Part shown: piece after piece, positions 9,789 to 17,982 of the stretch
How the letters are laid out: each line of letters opens with the position of its first letter
How positions within the stretch are numbered: the stretch's first letter is position 1
Position numbers and translations under genes: made by a program
Notes under the pieces: generated by a model
What the model saw: the letters and a program-made list of their open reading frames with translations, nothing else
What the model was told of the DNA's origin: nothing
The model's database searches: none
Assembly (NCBI RefSeq): GCF_002920615.1
Contig: NZ_PQSU01000008.1
Span: forward strand, 1-64,000
Direction of reading: 5' to 3'
Source: Streptomyces sp. Ru62
Lineage (GTDB): Bacteria; Actinomycetota; Actinomycetes; Streptomycetales; Streptomycetaceae
Length of the DNA stretch: 64,000 nucleotides

Positions 9789-10349
9789 ATGAAGTTGAGC
9801 CGACCCGCGCGCCGGGCCTCCCTCGTCGTCCATGTGGCCGTCTCCGCGAGCTGGCTCGGGCTCACGCTCGGGCTGCTCGCCCTCGCGGTCACCGCCACCA
9901 CGACCGGATCGGCGGTGACCGCCGAGGCGTCCGTCCGCGCCATGAGGCTCTTCGCGGACTGGCTGCTGCTTCCCTGCGCCCTCCTGACCCTCCTCAGCGG
10001 TGTACTGCTGTCCGTGGGCACCCCGTGGGGACTGGCCCGGCACCGGTGGGTCCTCACGAAGTTCTGGCTGACGCTCGCCACGACCGCGGCCACGGCGTTC
10101 GCGCTGCGCCCGGGTGTGAACTCCGCGCTCGCCGGCATGACGGCGGGCGGACCACCGCCCGGCCCCGGCGACCTCCTGCCCGGCCCGATCGTTTCACTGT
10201 GCGCCTACGTCTTCATGACGGCGATCTCGGTCCTCAAGCCCTGGGGACTCACCAGGCGGGGAAGGAAACACCGAGCAGCGGTCGGCACCGCGGGATCGCC
10301 CACCGGCAGGCGGCCTACTCCGGTGCGGGGTGTGCCGACCGGACGATGA
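9789..10349 (+). CDS. Integral membrane protein, four predicted helices
   Basis: The start is set at ATG 9789 (MKLSRPARRASLVVHVAV), where positively charged residues lead directly into the first helix; no strong ribosome binding site is seen. Four hydrophobic segments lie at about residues 10-35, 48-72, 82-102 and 128-148, followed by a basic cytoplasmic tail. It resembles small DUF2269-type membrane proteins of actinobacteria; no enzymatic motif is present. Its 3' end overlaps the convergent ROK gene by 35 bp, so no terminator separates them. Confidence 0.75.
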   Translation: MKLSRPARRASLVVHVAVSASWLGLTLGLLALAVTATTTGSAVTAEASVRAMRLFADWLLLPCALLTLLSGVLLSVGTPWGLARHRWVLTKFWLTLATTAATAFALRPGVNSALAGMTAGGPPPGPGDLLPGPIVSLCAYVFMTAISVLKPWGLTRRGRKHRAAVGTAGSPTGRRPTPVRGVPTGR

Positions 10350-11463
10350 GCGTGCGGAGTTCTTCCACGGCGCGGCCGCGGGCTCCGGACAGTTCGGGCG
10401 AGGACAGCGTGGCCGCGGTGACGGGGACGGGGCGCGGTGTGCGCTGGAAGTGCTTCTCGACGGCCGTGATCATGGCCGGATCCGGTCCCCAGGCACCGCC
10501 GATGACGATCATCCGCGGATCGGCGAGGGAGACGGCAGCGGACAGCACGCCGCAGACAGCCCGGGCCAGCGCGGCGCGGATCCGCTGGGCCCGTTCGTCG
10601 TGCCCGGCGAGGAGTGCGCGGAGGGCAGGGACGTCGATGGCGGTGGAGGAGGGCAGGCGCAGGCCGAGGGCGGCGAACACCTCGGTGAAGGCCATGGCCT
10701 CGCCGTCCGGGCCGTAGGTGCACAGGTGCGCGATCTCCCCGACGAGGCCCCTGTGCCCGCGCCGGACCACGCCGTCGCTCACCACGGCACAGCCGAGTCC
10801 TTCACCGAGATGGAGGTGGACGAAGTCGTCGACGCCCCGGGCGCAGCCCGCCTGGTGTTCGGCGCGGGCGGCCCAGTTGACGTCGTTGTCCACCAGCACG
10901 GGGCCCGTCACGCGGCCCGCGAGGACGCCGGGCGGGTCGAGGTCACCGACGAGGAAGGGGGCGTCGGGCAGGTGCACCAGCCGGCCCGTGTCGCGGTCCA
11001 CCGGATCGGCGGCGCTGATCACCGCGAGGCGCAACGGGCCGGTGATCCGCTCGGCCAGTTGTCCGGCGGCCCCGCTGAGGGCAGCGGCCGCCGCCTCCGG
11101 TCCCGCGTTCGCCTCCAGCGCGGTGCGGACCTGTCCGTGCACGTGGCCGAGGGCGTCGACCGCCTCCGCCGTCACTCCGTGCGGGGTGATGCTCGCCACC
11201 AGCGCGGCGCCGAGCCGCGGGGCGAGCGCGTAGTAGGAACCGACCCGCCCGCGTCCGGTGGTGCGTTCGCCGGTGTCGACGACCACACCGGCCCCGGTGA
11301 GGCGTTGGACGCTGTCGGAGATCGTCGGCTTGGAGATCCCGGTGTGCGCGGAGATCTCCGCCCTGGTCAGACGCGGGTGGTCCATGAGCGCGCGCAGCAC
11401 GTTCTCGTCGGTCAGCGCGCGCAGCATCTCCAGTGACGGCTTCGGCTGGGTCATGCGGACCAT
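10315..11463 (-). CDS. ROK family transcriptional regulator
   Basis: 382 residues. An N-terminal winged helix (about residues 10-70; LTRAEISAHTGISKPTISDSVQRL) is joined to a ROK sugar-kinase-like domain with VLVDNDVNWAA and GEIAH. The usual Cys-rich zinc loop of active ROK kinases is reduced, as is normal for regulators. It is divergent from a DUF1479 gene, and two copies of a 17-bp near-palindrome lie in the shared 81-bp intergenic region, one just before its own ATG. It most likely represses both genes until a sugar or related ligand binds. Confidence 0.92.
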   Translation of the reverse strand: MVRMTQPKPSLEMLRALTDENVLRALMDHPRLTRAEISAHTGISKPTISDSVQRLTGAGVVVDTGERTTGRGRVGSYYALAPRLGAALVASITPHGVTAEAVDALGHVHGQVRTALEANAGPEAAAAALSGAAGQLAERITGPLRLAVISAADPVDRDTGRLVHLPDAPFLVGDLDPPGVLAGRVTGPVLVDNDVNWAARAEHQAGCARGVDDFVHLHLGEGLGCAVVSDGVVRRGHRGLVGEIAHLCTYGPDGEAMAFTEVFAALGLRLPSSTAIDVPALRALLAGHDERAQRIRAALARAVCGVLSAAVSLADPRMIVIGGAWGPDPAMITAVEKHFQRTPRPVPVTAATLSSPELSGARGRAVEELRTLIVRSAHPAPE

Positions 11464-11466
11464 TCT

Positions 11467-11483
11467 AGTAAGGACTCTTGCCT
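11467..11483. promoter_or_regulatory. Candidate ROK operator, copy 1
   Basis: AGTAAGGACTCTTGCCT aligns base for base with the copy at 11514-11530; consensus RGTAAGGAsTCYTsrCY. It begins 3 bp upstream of the ROK start codon, so binding would block the regulator's own transcription or translation. Confidence 0.55.
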
Positions 11484-11513
11484 AAATATGGCGGACCTGC
11501 TTACCGTCGTTCT

Positions 11514-11530
11514 GGTAAGGAGTCCTCACC
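11514..11530. promoter_or_regulatory. Candidate ROK operator, copy 2
   Basis: GGTAAGGAGTCCTCACC is close to a perfect dyad (two mismatched pairs around a central base). It lies 15 bp upstream of the DUF1479 start codon, overlapping its leader, and 47 bp from copy 1. Confidence 0.6.
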
Positions 11531-11544
11531 AAAGGAGCCGGGCG

Positions 11545-12840
11545 ATGACACTCGCCGTAGAACCCCACCGTCCCGCCGCCCTGCCGCACTGGGAGGAGAC
11601 CCCGGCCGACCTCGCCGCCGCCATCCGTGAGGTCAAGCCCGCTCTGCGCGCCCGCATCGAAGCCTCCGGACGCAGCGTGCCGGAGGTGTTCGCGGCCGTC
11701 GAACAGCGCATCGAGGCCCGCATCGCCGAGATCGAGGCCGACCGGGCCCGCGGAGAGGAGGTGTGGCCCGTCCTGGACTACGACGCGATCGCCGGCGGAA
11801 CGGTGACGCCGGCCGAGACGGCCAAGCTCAAGAAGCGCGGGTGTCTCGTCGTACGCGGCCACTTCCCGCGCGAAGAGGCGCTGGCCTGGGACGCCGACAT
11901 CGTCGACTACGTCGAGCGCAACGAGTTCTTCGAGAACTACACCGGCCCCGGCGACGACTTCTTCGGCAGCGTCGGCTCCAAGCCGGAGATCTACCCCGTC
12001 TACTGGTCCCGGGCTCAGATGGGTGCCCGCCAGTCCGAGCGCATGGCCACCGTCCAGTCCTTCCTGAACTCCTTCTGGAAGCACACCGCCGACGACGGCA
12101 CCCAGTGGTTCGACCCCGACCGCGACGCGCTCTACCCCGACCGCATCCGCCGCCGCCCGCCGGGCACCGACTCCTCGGGCCTCGGCGCCCACTGCGACCC
12201 GGGCACGCTCGATCTGTGGATGACGCGCGAGTACCAGCAGGCCTTCCGCCACCTCTTCGACGGCACCGCCGAACAGTACGACCCCTGGGACGCGGCCCAC
12301 CGCACCACCGGCCCCCAGTACCCCGGCTCCACCATGTGCTCCGCCTTCCGCACCTTCCAGGGCTGGACCGCACTGTCCGACATGGACGCCGACCAGGGCG
12401 TCCTGCACACCGTGCCGATCCCGGAGATCATGGCCTACCTGCTGCTGCGCCCCCTGCTGCCGGACGTCCCCGAGGACTCCATGTGCGGCGTGCGCACCAA
12501 CCAGGTCTTCCCCGTCACCAAGCGCTGGCACCCGATGCTCCACCGGGCGCTGACCCCCATCCCCGACGTCCGGGCCGGCGACTCCGTCTGGTGGCACTGC
12601 GACATGGTGCACAGCGTCGCCCCGGTGGAGAACCAGAAGGGCTGGGGCAACGTCATGTACATCCCCGCCGCCCCCTGGTGCCCCCGCAACGAGAGGTACG
12701 CGGCCTTCGTCCGGGAGGCGTTCGTCACCGGGTCCAGCCCGAGCGACTTCCCCGAGGAGCACTACGAACGTACCTGGACCGGCCGGTTCACCCCGGACCA
12801 GCTCAACGACACCGGCCGCCGGGGGCTGGGCCTGGACTGA
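11545..12840 (+). CDS. DUF1479 family protein (putative Fe(II)/2-oxoglutarate-dependent dioxygenase)
   Basis: The start is ATG 11545 after AAAGGAG; the product is 431 residues, the usual family length. It matches the DUF1479/YbiU family, which has a double-stranded beta-helix dioxygenase fold. AHCDPG (His-x-Asp pair) in the middle and WWHCDMVHSV near residue 350 provide the expected two-His-one-Asp iron site, and the tail RGLGLD is characteristic. Substrate is unknown for the family. Sitting opposite a ROK regulator suggests a sugar-linked role. A hairpin follows directly after the stop. Confidence 0.88.
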   Translation: MTLAVEPHRPAALPHWEETPADLAAAIREVKPALRARIEASGRSVPEVFAAVEQRIEARIAEIEADRARGEEVWPVLDYDAIAGGTVTPAETAKLKKRGCLVVRGHFPREEALAWDADIVDYVERNEFFENYTGPGDDFFGSVGSKPEIYPVYWSRAQMGARQSERMATVQSFLNSFWKHTADDGTQWFDPDRDALYPDRIRRRPPGTDSSGLGAHCDPGTLDLWMTREYQQAFRHLFDGTAEQYDPWDAAHRTTGPQYPGSTMCSAFRTFQGWTALSDMDADQGVLHTVPIPEIMAYLLLRPLLPDVPEDSMCGVRTNQVFPVTKRWHPMLHRALTPIPDVRAGDSVWWHCDMVHSVAPVENQKGWGNVMYIPAAPWCPRNERYAAFVREAFVTGSSPSDFPEEHYERTWTGRFTPDQLNDTGRRGLGLD

Positions 12841-12844
12841 CCGG

Positions 12845-12878
12845 GGGCGCCGAGCGGGCGGGGCCCGGCCCGGCGCCC
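12845..12878. terminator. Bidirectional hairpin between convergent genes
   Basis: GGGCGCCG (12845-12852) pairs with CGGCGCCC (12871-12878), enclosing a GC-rich loop. It fills the 44 bp between the DUF1479 and PPOX stops and can serve both strands. Confidence 0.6.
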
Positions 12879-12884
12879 GTGCCG

Positions 12885-13310
12885 TCAGACGGCTCCCAGG
12901 TCGGCGGAGATCCAGTGCTCGGGCCGCATGTACACGAGGAAGTGCTCGCCGAGCCGGGCCCGGTCGTACTCCACGAACGCCGCCACCTTCTCCTGCGGCA
13001 GATAGCGCGCCGCCATCTCCCGGGAGTGCTCGTGACTGTCCGGGGCCGTCCTGGTGACCGGTCCCTCGACCGACACGTAGCGCGCGGTGGGCTCCGTGCG
13101 CTGCACCATCAGGCTGAAGCGTCCCGCGGTGCGGATCGCCCTCGCCTTGCGGGAGTCGGCCCCGGTGCGCACCCACAGCTCGCCACCCGGCGTGTACTGG
13201 TACCAGATGGGAACCGTCAGCGGGGCGCGGTCCGGCCGCTCGACGACCGACAGAGCGCCGATGTGAGGCTCCGCCAGGAACTGTTCTCGTTCTTCGATGG
13301 AGAGTGTCAC
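12885..13310 (-). CDS. Pyridoxamine 5'-phosphate oxidase-fold protein (PPOX family)
   Basis: The start is GTG 13310 (VTLSIEEREQFLAEPHIGALSV); longer upstream readings are arginine/serine-rich noise. The 141-residue product shows the split-barrel flavin fold: LTVPIWYQYTPGGELWVRTGADSRKARAI and RFSLMVQRTEPTARYVSVEGPV. Such small actinobacterial proteins bind FMN, F420 or heme; the cofactor cannot be decided here. It is convergent with the DUF1479 gene. Confidence 0.88.
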   Translation of the reverse strand: MTLSIEEREQFLAEPHIGALSVVERPDRAPLTVPIWYQYTPGGELWVRTGADSRKARAIRTAGRFSLMVQRTEPTARYVSVEGPVTRTAPDSHEHSREMAARYLPQEKVAAFVEYDRARLGEHFLVYMRPEHWISADLGAV

Positions 13311-13416
13311 GGGCCCGACCCTAACGCCGGGGGCGCTAGGCCGGCCGTAGGGGATTGCGCCGAGTTCCGCGAGCTGACCGGGTGCCGGGCGACGGGTGCC
13401 ACGGGTGCTGGGCGTT

Positions 13417-13632
13417 CTAGTCGGCGCCGCGCTCCAGGACGCGGCGGGCCGCCTCGGCCTCCGCCGCCGGCGGGGACAGCTCGTCGAGCGTGTCCAGCTC
13501 GTCGTCCGCTTCCAGTTCCCGTTCCCAGGCCGCCGCGAGGCGTTCCTGCGCCTCCCGCGGCTGCGCGCCGACGGCCTCCCGGTGGTGGGGGTCCAGCGCC
13601 GCCAGGAATCGTTCGACCGGGTCCGTCGGCAT
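13417..13632 (-). CDS. Small acidic hypothetical protein, 71 residues
   Basis: The start at ATG 13632 (MPTDPVERFLAALDPHHREA) follows an AAGGAG at good spacing. The protein is short, strongly acidic and helical (WERELEADDELDTLDEL), with no export signal. No family is recognised. It sits between the PPOX gene and the MFS transporter on the same strand; gaps of about 100-190 bp separate it from both. Confidence 0.65.
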   Translation of the reverse strand: MPTDPVERFLAALDPHHREAVGAQPREAQERLAAAWERELEADDELDTLDELSPPAAEAEAARRVLERGAD

Positions 13633-13823
13633 GCGGTGCTCCTTGTCGCCACTAGGTGCCGCTCCGGCCCAGCATGGCCAACCCGGGCCGCGTCGGCCGC
13701 CCGACACGACCCGGCACCACCCTGATGGCCCTGCGGGTCGTTCCATGGCAGCGGGGGTGGCCACGCCCGTGCCGGGCCGTGGGGCGTCGGCCGGTGGTCG
13801 GCCGTGCGTGGACGCGGGGCGGT

Positions 13824-15341
13824 TCAGGTCTGCCGGGCGTGCACCGGGTCGTGGGCGACCTCGTCCGGGCACTTCCGGTGCGGGGGGTGCGGCCGCCGGT
13901 CGCGCTGCCAGTCGAACGTCGCGAGTGCCAGGGACGCCGCCATCCCGACGAGGGCGGCGCACAGCGCGGTCACGAGGGCGCCCCGGTAGTCGTGGCTCCT
14001 GCCGAGCACCAGGTAGAAGAGGCCGGGCAGGGCTGCTGTCCCGAGCGTGGCGCCCAGCCGCTGCCCGGTCTGCAGGGCGCCGCCCGCCGCGCCCGCCATC
14101 CGCACCGGCACGTCCCGCAAGGTCATCGTGATGTTGGGGGCGACCACGAAGCCACCGCCGACGCCACCGAGGAACAGCACCGGGGCGGCGACCCACGGGG
14201 CGATGTGCAGGGGCACGAAGCGGAGCAGCAGCGCGGTGCCGCCCAGACCGACGATCACGCCCGTCAGGCCGCACACGGTGAGCAGGCGGCCGAACCTGTC
14301 CACCAGCCGCCCGGACACCACGGCCGCGCCCGCCGAGCCGAGGGCGAACGGAGTCACGGCGAGGCCGGACCGCAGCGGGGAGAAGCCGAGTCCGTGCTGG
14401 TAGAACAGGGCGAACACCAGCCAGACCCCGCTGAAGCCGATGAAGTACAGCGTGCCGATGCCCGCGCCGATGGCGTAGCCGCGCACGGTGCTGAACAGGC
14501 GCGGGTCGAGCAGCGGCTGGGCGTGCCGGGCGACCAGGCGGCGCTGCCACCGGGCGAAGACGACGAGCACCGCCGCACCGACGGGGAACAGCCACCACAG
14601 ACGGTCGAGACCGCCGGATCCCGCCTGGACCAGCGGGTACATGAGCGCGAGGACGCCGAGGCCGAGGAGCAGGACGCCGGGCACGTCCACCCGGCTCCGC
14701 CCGGAGCGCCGGGTGCGGGGCAGCAGGCGGCGGCCGAGGAGGACGGCGAGGATGCCGATGGGGACGTTGACGTAGAAGATCCACCGCCAGCCCTGGGCGC
14801 CGGAGGCGAGGGCGAGGATGACACCGCCGGTGAGGGGGCCCGCGGCGGAGGAGATGCCGACGGTGGCACCGAAGAAGCCGAAGGCCCGGCCGCGTTCGGC
14901 GCCGCGGAACATCTGCTGGATGAGCGCGGAGTTCTGCGGGGCCATGAAGCCGGCCGCCAGGCCCTGGGCGAGTCGGGCCACCACCAGCAGCATGATGTCG
15001 GGGGCCGCTCCGCACACCGCGCTGAAGACCACGAATCCGCCGAGGGCCAGCAGGAAGATACGGCGCCGGTCCAGCGCGTCGCCGAGACGGCCGGCGGTGA
15101 CGAGGGCGAGGGCGAAGGTCAGGGCGTATCCGGAGACCACCCACTGCACCTGTGCCGGGGAGGCCCCCAGATCCCGTTGGACGGTGGGCAGGGCGACCGC
15201 CACGATCGTCACGTCGAGCAGGCTCATGAAGCCCGCCACCAAGGTGACCCACAGGGCGCGCCACCGGCGCGGGTCAGGCTCGTACCCGGCCTCCTGGGCA
15301 CCGCTGTCCCGACCGCCCGCCGCCGACGTCGACGTTGTCAC
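13824..15341 (-). CDS. MFS transporter, DHA2 (14-helix drug:H+ antiporter) family
   Basis: A 505-residue integral membrane protein starting at GTG 15341 after GAGAGGAG. Motif A-like GRLGDALDRRRIF follows helix 2, and LDVTIVAVALPTVQRDLGAS in helix 1 is the DHA2 signature. About 14 hydrophobic segments are visible. It should export hydrophobic compounds by proton antiport. It lies downstream of a same-strand LysR gene (100 bp gap), which may regulate it. Confidence 0.92.
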   Translation of the reverse strand: MTTSTSAAGGRDSGAQEAGYEPDPRRWRALWVTLVAGFMSLLDVTIVAVALPTVQRDLGASPAQVQWVVSGYALTFALALVTAGRLGDALDRRRIFLLALGGFVVFSAVCGAAPDIMLLVVARLAQGLAAGFMAPQNSALIQQMFRGAERGRAFGFFGATVGISSAAGPLTGGVILALASGAQGWRWIFYVNVPIGILAVLLGRRLLPRTRRSGRSRVDVPGVLLLGLGVLALMYPLVQAGSGGLDRLWWLFPVGAAVLVVFARWQRRLVARHAQPLLDPRLFSTVRGYAIGAGIGTLYFIGFSGVWLVFALFYQHGLGFSPLRSGLAVTPFALGSAGAAVVSGRLVDRFGRLLTVCGLTGVIVGLGGTALLLRFVPLHIAPWVAAPVLFLGGVGGGFVVAPNITMTLRDVPVRMAGAAGGALQTGQRLGATLGTAALPGLFYLVLGRSHDYRGALVTALCAALVGMAASLALATFDWQRDRRPHPPHRKCPDEVAHDPVHARQT

Positions 15342-15441
15342 GTGGGACTCCTCTCACCAGGGCCGCACCCGGCCGAACCACGTTCCCGGGCCGGGCACGG
15401 GCACACATACCCCCACCCTGCTACCCGACCCGCCCGCTCGC

Positions 15442-16341
15442 TCACCCCGCCCCCGCCGTGTTCAGGACCAGTTCGCGGAACGACGGCACGACCGGGCGGA
15501 GGTCCGTGAGGTGCCAGGCCGCCCAGAGCCGTACCGACGCCTCGTGCCAAGGCAGTTCCCGTACGGTGATGCTCTCGCCGGCGCCTCGCAGCAGGCTCTT
15601 CTGGATCAGCGCGAGGCCCAGTCCCGAGGCGACGAGTCCGAGGGCGGTCTGCGGCTCGGCGGCGTCCAGCCGCACGTCCGGCGTGAACCCGGACGCCGCG
15701 CAGGCGGCGATGAAGACGTCGCGCCAGGCCGGATGCTGGGAGTCCGCCACGGCGATCCAGGGCTGCCCGTCGAGATCGGCGGCGGTGATGACCTCCCGCG
15801 CGGCGAGCGGATGCCCATGGGGGAGCGCGAGCATCAGCGGGTCCTCCAGCAGCAGCGCCGAGCGCAGGTCGGGGTCGTCGTCGGTCGGCGGCTCGTGGAC
15901 GAGCGCGATGTCCAGGCTCCGCTGCCGCAGACCCTCGAACTGCTCGGCGGGGCTCAGGGGGTACAGGGCGACGTGGATGTCGGGGCTGCGCTGCTGGAGG
16001 GCACGCAGCGCGCCGGGCAGGATGCCGGTGTGCAGGGCGTGCGGGACGTACCCGATGCACAGTCCGCCCTCCTCGCCCCGGCCCAGCCGCCGGCCGAGGT
16101 TCTCCAGCCGCTCGGCGTGCCGCAGCAGCGCGCGGGCCTCGCTGAGGAAGACCCGGCCGTCCGCGGTGAGCCGGATCCGCTGCTGGCTGCGCTCGAAGAG
16201 CGTCAGACCGAGCTTCTGCTCCAGCTGGGCGATCTGCCGGCTGAGCGGCGACTGGGAGATGTGCAGGGCCTCCGCGGCCCGGCCGACGTGTTCGGCCTCG
16301 GCGACGGCGACGAAGTAGGTGAGCTGGCGCAGATCGAGCAT
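15442..16341 (-). CDS. LysR family transcriptional regulator
   Basis: 299 residues: N-terminal winged helix (LRQLTYFVAVAEAEHVGRAAEALHIS; SPLSRQIAQLEQKLG) and a periplasmic-binding-protein-like effector domain (residues 90-290). It is divergent from the aldo/keto reductase gene, and a perfect 8-bp inverted repeat in the gap is the probable binding site. It may control the reductase, the following SRPBCC gene and possibly the MFS gene behind it. Confidence 0.93.
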   Translation of the reverse strand: MLDLRQLTYFVAVAEAEHVGRAAEALHISQSPLSRQIAQLEQKLGLTLFERSQQRIRLTADGRVFLSEARALLRHAERLENLGRRLGRGEEGGLCIGYVPHALHTGILPGALRALQQRSPDIHVALYPLSPAEQFEGLRQRSLDIALVHEPPTDDDPDLRSALLLEDPLMLALPHGHPLAAREVITAADLDGQPWIAVADSQHPAWRDVFIAACAASGFTPDVRLDAAEPQTALGLVASGLGLALIQKSLLRGAGESITVRELPWHEASVRLWAAWHLTDLRPVVPSFRELVLNTAGAG

Positions 16342-16364
16342 GTAAGACCTCTGGGGACTGAAGT

Positions 16365-16387
16365 CTGTCCAACTATGTCTTGGACAG
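16365..16387. promoter_or_regulatory. LysR-type operator between the regulator and the aldo/keto reductase
   Basis: CTGTCCAA and TTGGACAG form a perfect 8-bp inverted repeat around 7 bp, and the T-N11-A LysR core can be placed inside it. The right arm TTGGAC could double as a -35 box, with TAGCCT at 16405-16410 as -10 (19-bp spacing) for the rightward gene. Confidence 0.65.
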
Positions 16388-16482
16388 TCTCAACTCCTCG
16401 ATCCTAGCCTCGGTGACACAAGGACGACGACCGCCGGACACCCCGCCCGGCACCCGTCACGACCCTCACCGAAAGACCCCCC

Positions 16483-17490
16483 ATGAGCATCAAGAACCTG
16501 CTTCCCGGACGTCTCGGCTTCGGCACCGCCCCGCTGGGCAACATGTTCCGCGCCATCCCGGACGAGGAGGCGGCGGCCACCGTCCAGGCCGCCTGGGACC
16601 ACGGCGTCCGCTACTTCGACACCGCCCCGTTCTACGGCGCGGGGCTCAGCGAGATCCGCCTGGGCGAGGTGCTGTCCGGCATGCCCCGGGACGCCTACGT
16701 CCTGAGCACCAAGGTCGGCCGCGTCATCCTGGACGAGGCCGAGGACCCGGCCGCCCGCGACCTGGGCGAGAAGGGCGGCCTGTTCGAGCACGGACGCCCC
16801 AACAAGATGGTCAACGACTACTCGGCCGACGCCACCCTGCGTTCCATCGAGGACAGCCTCAAGCGCCTGCGGACGGACCGGCTCGACATCGTCTGGGTGC
16901 ACGACGTCGCACAGGACTTCTACGGCGACGAGTGGCTGGCCAGGTACGAGACCGCCCGGACCGGAGCCTTCCGGGTCCTGGACCGGCTGCGGGACGAAGG
17001 CGTCATCAAGGCCTGGGGCCTCGGCGTCAACCGTGTCGAACCCCTGGAGGTGACCCTCGACCTGGAGGAGCCCAGGCCGGACGCGTTCCTCCTCGCCGGG
17101 CGCTACACCCTCCTCGATCACGAGCGCGCCCTCCAGCGGCTGCTGCCCGCAGCGGCCGCGCAGAACGTCGACATCGTCGTCGGCGGTCCCTACAGCTCGG
17201 GCGTCCTCGCGGGCGGCACGCACTTCGAGTACCAGCAGGCCCCCGCCGAGATCGTCGCCAAGGTCGAGCGGATCAAGGCGCTCGCCGCCCGGCACGGCGT
17301 CGGCATCAAGGCCGCCGCGCTGCAGTTCTCCCTCGCCCACCCGGCGACCGCCGCGGCCATCCCCGGCGCCACCCGCCCCAGCCGCGTCGCCGAGGACGTC
17401 GCCGCACTCGCCGAGACGGTCCCGGCCGCGTTCTGGACGGCGCTCCGCGAGGAGGGCCTGATCGCCGCGAACGCGCCGGTGCCCGCCTGA
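16483..17490 (+). CDS. Aldo/keto reductase (aldose/fucose dehydrogenase-like)
   Basis: 335 residues with the AKR barrel and tetrad: Asp in RYFDTAPFYG, Tyr in FYG, Lys in LSTKVGR and His in IVWVHD. The start MSIKNLLPGRLGFGTAPLGN and overall pattern resemble the D-threo-aldose 1-dehydrogenase (L-fucose dehydrogenase) branch; substrate not proven. NADP-binding elements GVGIKAAALQFSL and PGATRPSRV are present. An SRPBCC gene starts 40 nt downstream in the same unit. Confidence 0.92.
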   Translation: MSIKNLLPGRLGFGTAPLGNMFRAIPDEEAAATVQAAWDHGVRYFDTAPFYGAGLSEIRLGEVLSGMPRDAYVLSTKVGRVILDEAEDPAARDLGEKGGLFEHGRPNKMVNDYSADATLRSIEDSLKRLRTDRLDIVWVHDVAQDFYGDEWLARYETARTGAFRVLDRLRDEGVIKAWGLGVNRVEPLEVTLDLEEPRPDAFLLAGRYTLLDHERALQRLLPAAAAQNVDIVVGGPYSSGVLAGGTHFEYQQAPAEIVAKVERIKALAARHGVGIKAAALQFSLAHPATAAAIPGATRPSRVAEDVAALAETVPAAFWTALREEGLIAANAPVPA

Positions 17491-17530
17491 TCGTCTCCCC
17501 GAACCGCATCCCGATCCACAGGAGAAACCC

Positions 17531-17947
17531 ATGGCCACCACCACCGCGTCCCTCGACGTCCCCGTGCCCGCCGACCGGGTGTGGCGACTCATCGGCGGCT
17601 TCGACTCGCTGCCCGACTGGCTGCCGTACATCCCCGGCAGCGAACTGAGCGAGGGCGGCCGGGTGCGCACCCTGACGAACGAGGAGGGCGGCGTCATCGT
17701 CGAACGGCTGGAAGCGTTCGACGACAAGGCGCGCACCTACACCTACTCCATCGTCCGGGCCCCCTTCCCGGTCACCGACTACCGGTCCACCCTCACCGTG
17801 CGCGAAACGCCCGACGGCCACGGCGCCCGCGTCGAGTGGTCCGGCACCTTCACCCCCGTCGGGGTGCCGGACCAGGAGGCCGTCGACCTCTTCCACGGCA
17901 TCTACGCCGACGGGCTGGCCGCTCTGCGCCGGACCCTCGCCGGCTGA
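17531..17947 (+). CDS. SRPBCC family protein
   Basis: 138 residues. The START-like fold is recognised from SLDVPVPADRVWRLIGGFDSLPDWLP, DYRSTLTVRET and VEWSGTFTPVGVPDQEAV, followed by a C-terminal helix. It resembles small polyketide-cyclase-like ligand-binding proteins. A CACAGGAGAAA ribosome binding site precedes the ATG. It is the second gene after the aldo/keto reductase and ends at a perfect hairpin. Confidence 0.88.
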   Translation: MATTTASLDVPVPADRVWRLIGGFDSLPDWLPYIPGSELSEGGRVRTLTNEEGGVIVERLEAFDDKARTYTYSIVRAPFPVTDYRSTLTVRETPDGHGARVEWSGTFTPVGVPDQEAVDLFHGIYADGLAALRRTLAG

Positions 17948-17951
17948 CCGC

Positions 17952-17982
17952 CCGGGCGCCGCGCGCCGGGCGCGGCGCCCGG
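17952..17982. terminator. Perfect 12-bp hairpin between convergent SRPBCC and TetR genes
   Basis: CCGGGCGCCGCG (17952-17963) pairs perfectly with 17971-17982 around a 7-nt loop. It fills the whole gap between the two stop codons and should work on both strands. Confidence 0.8.
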
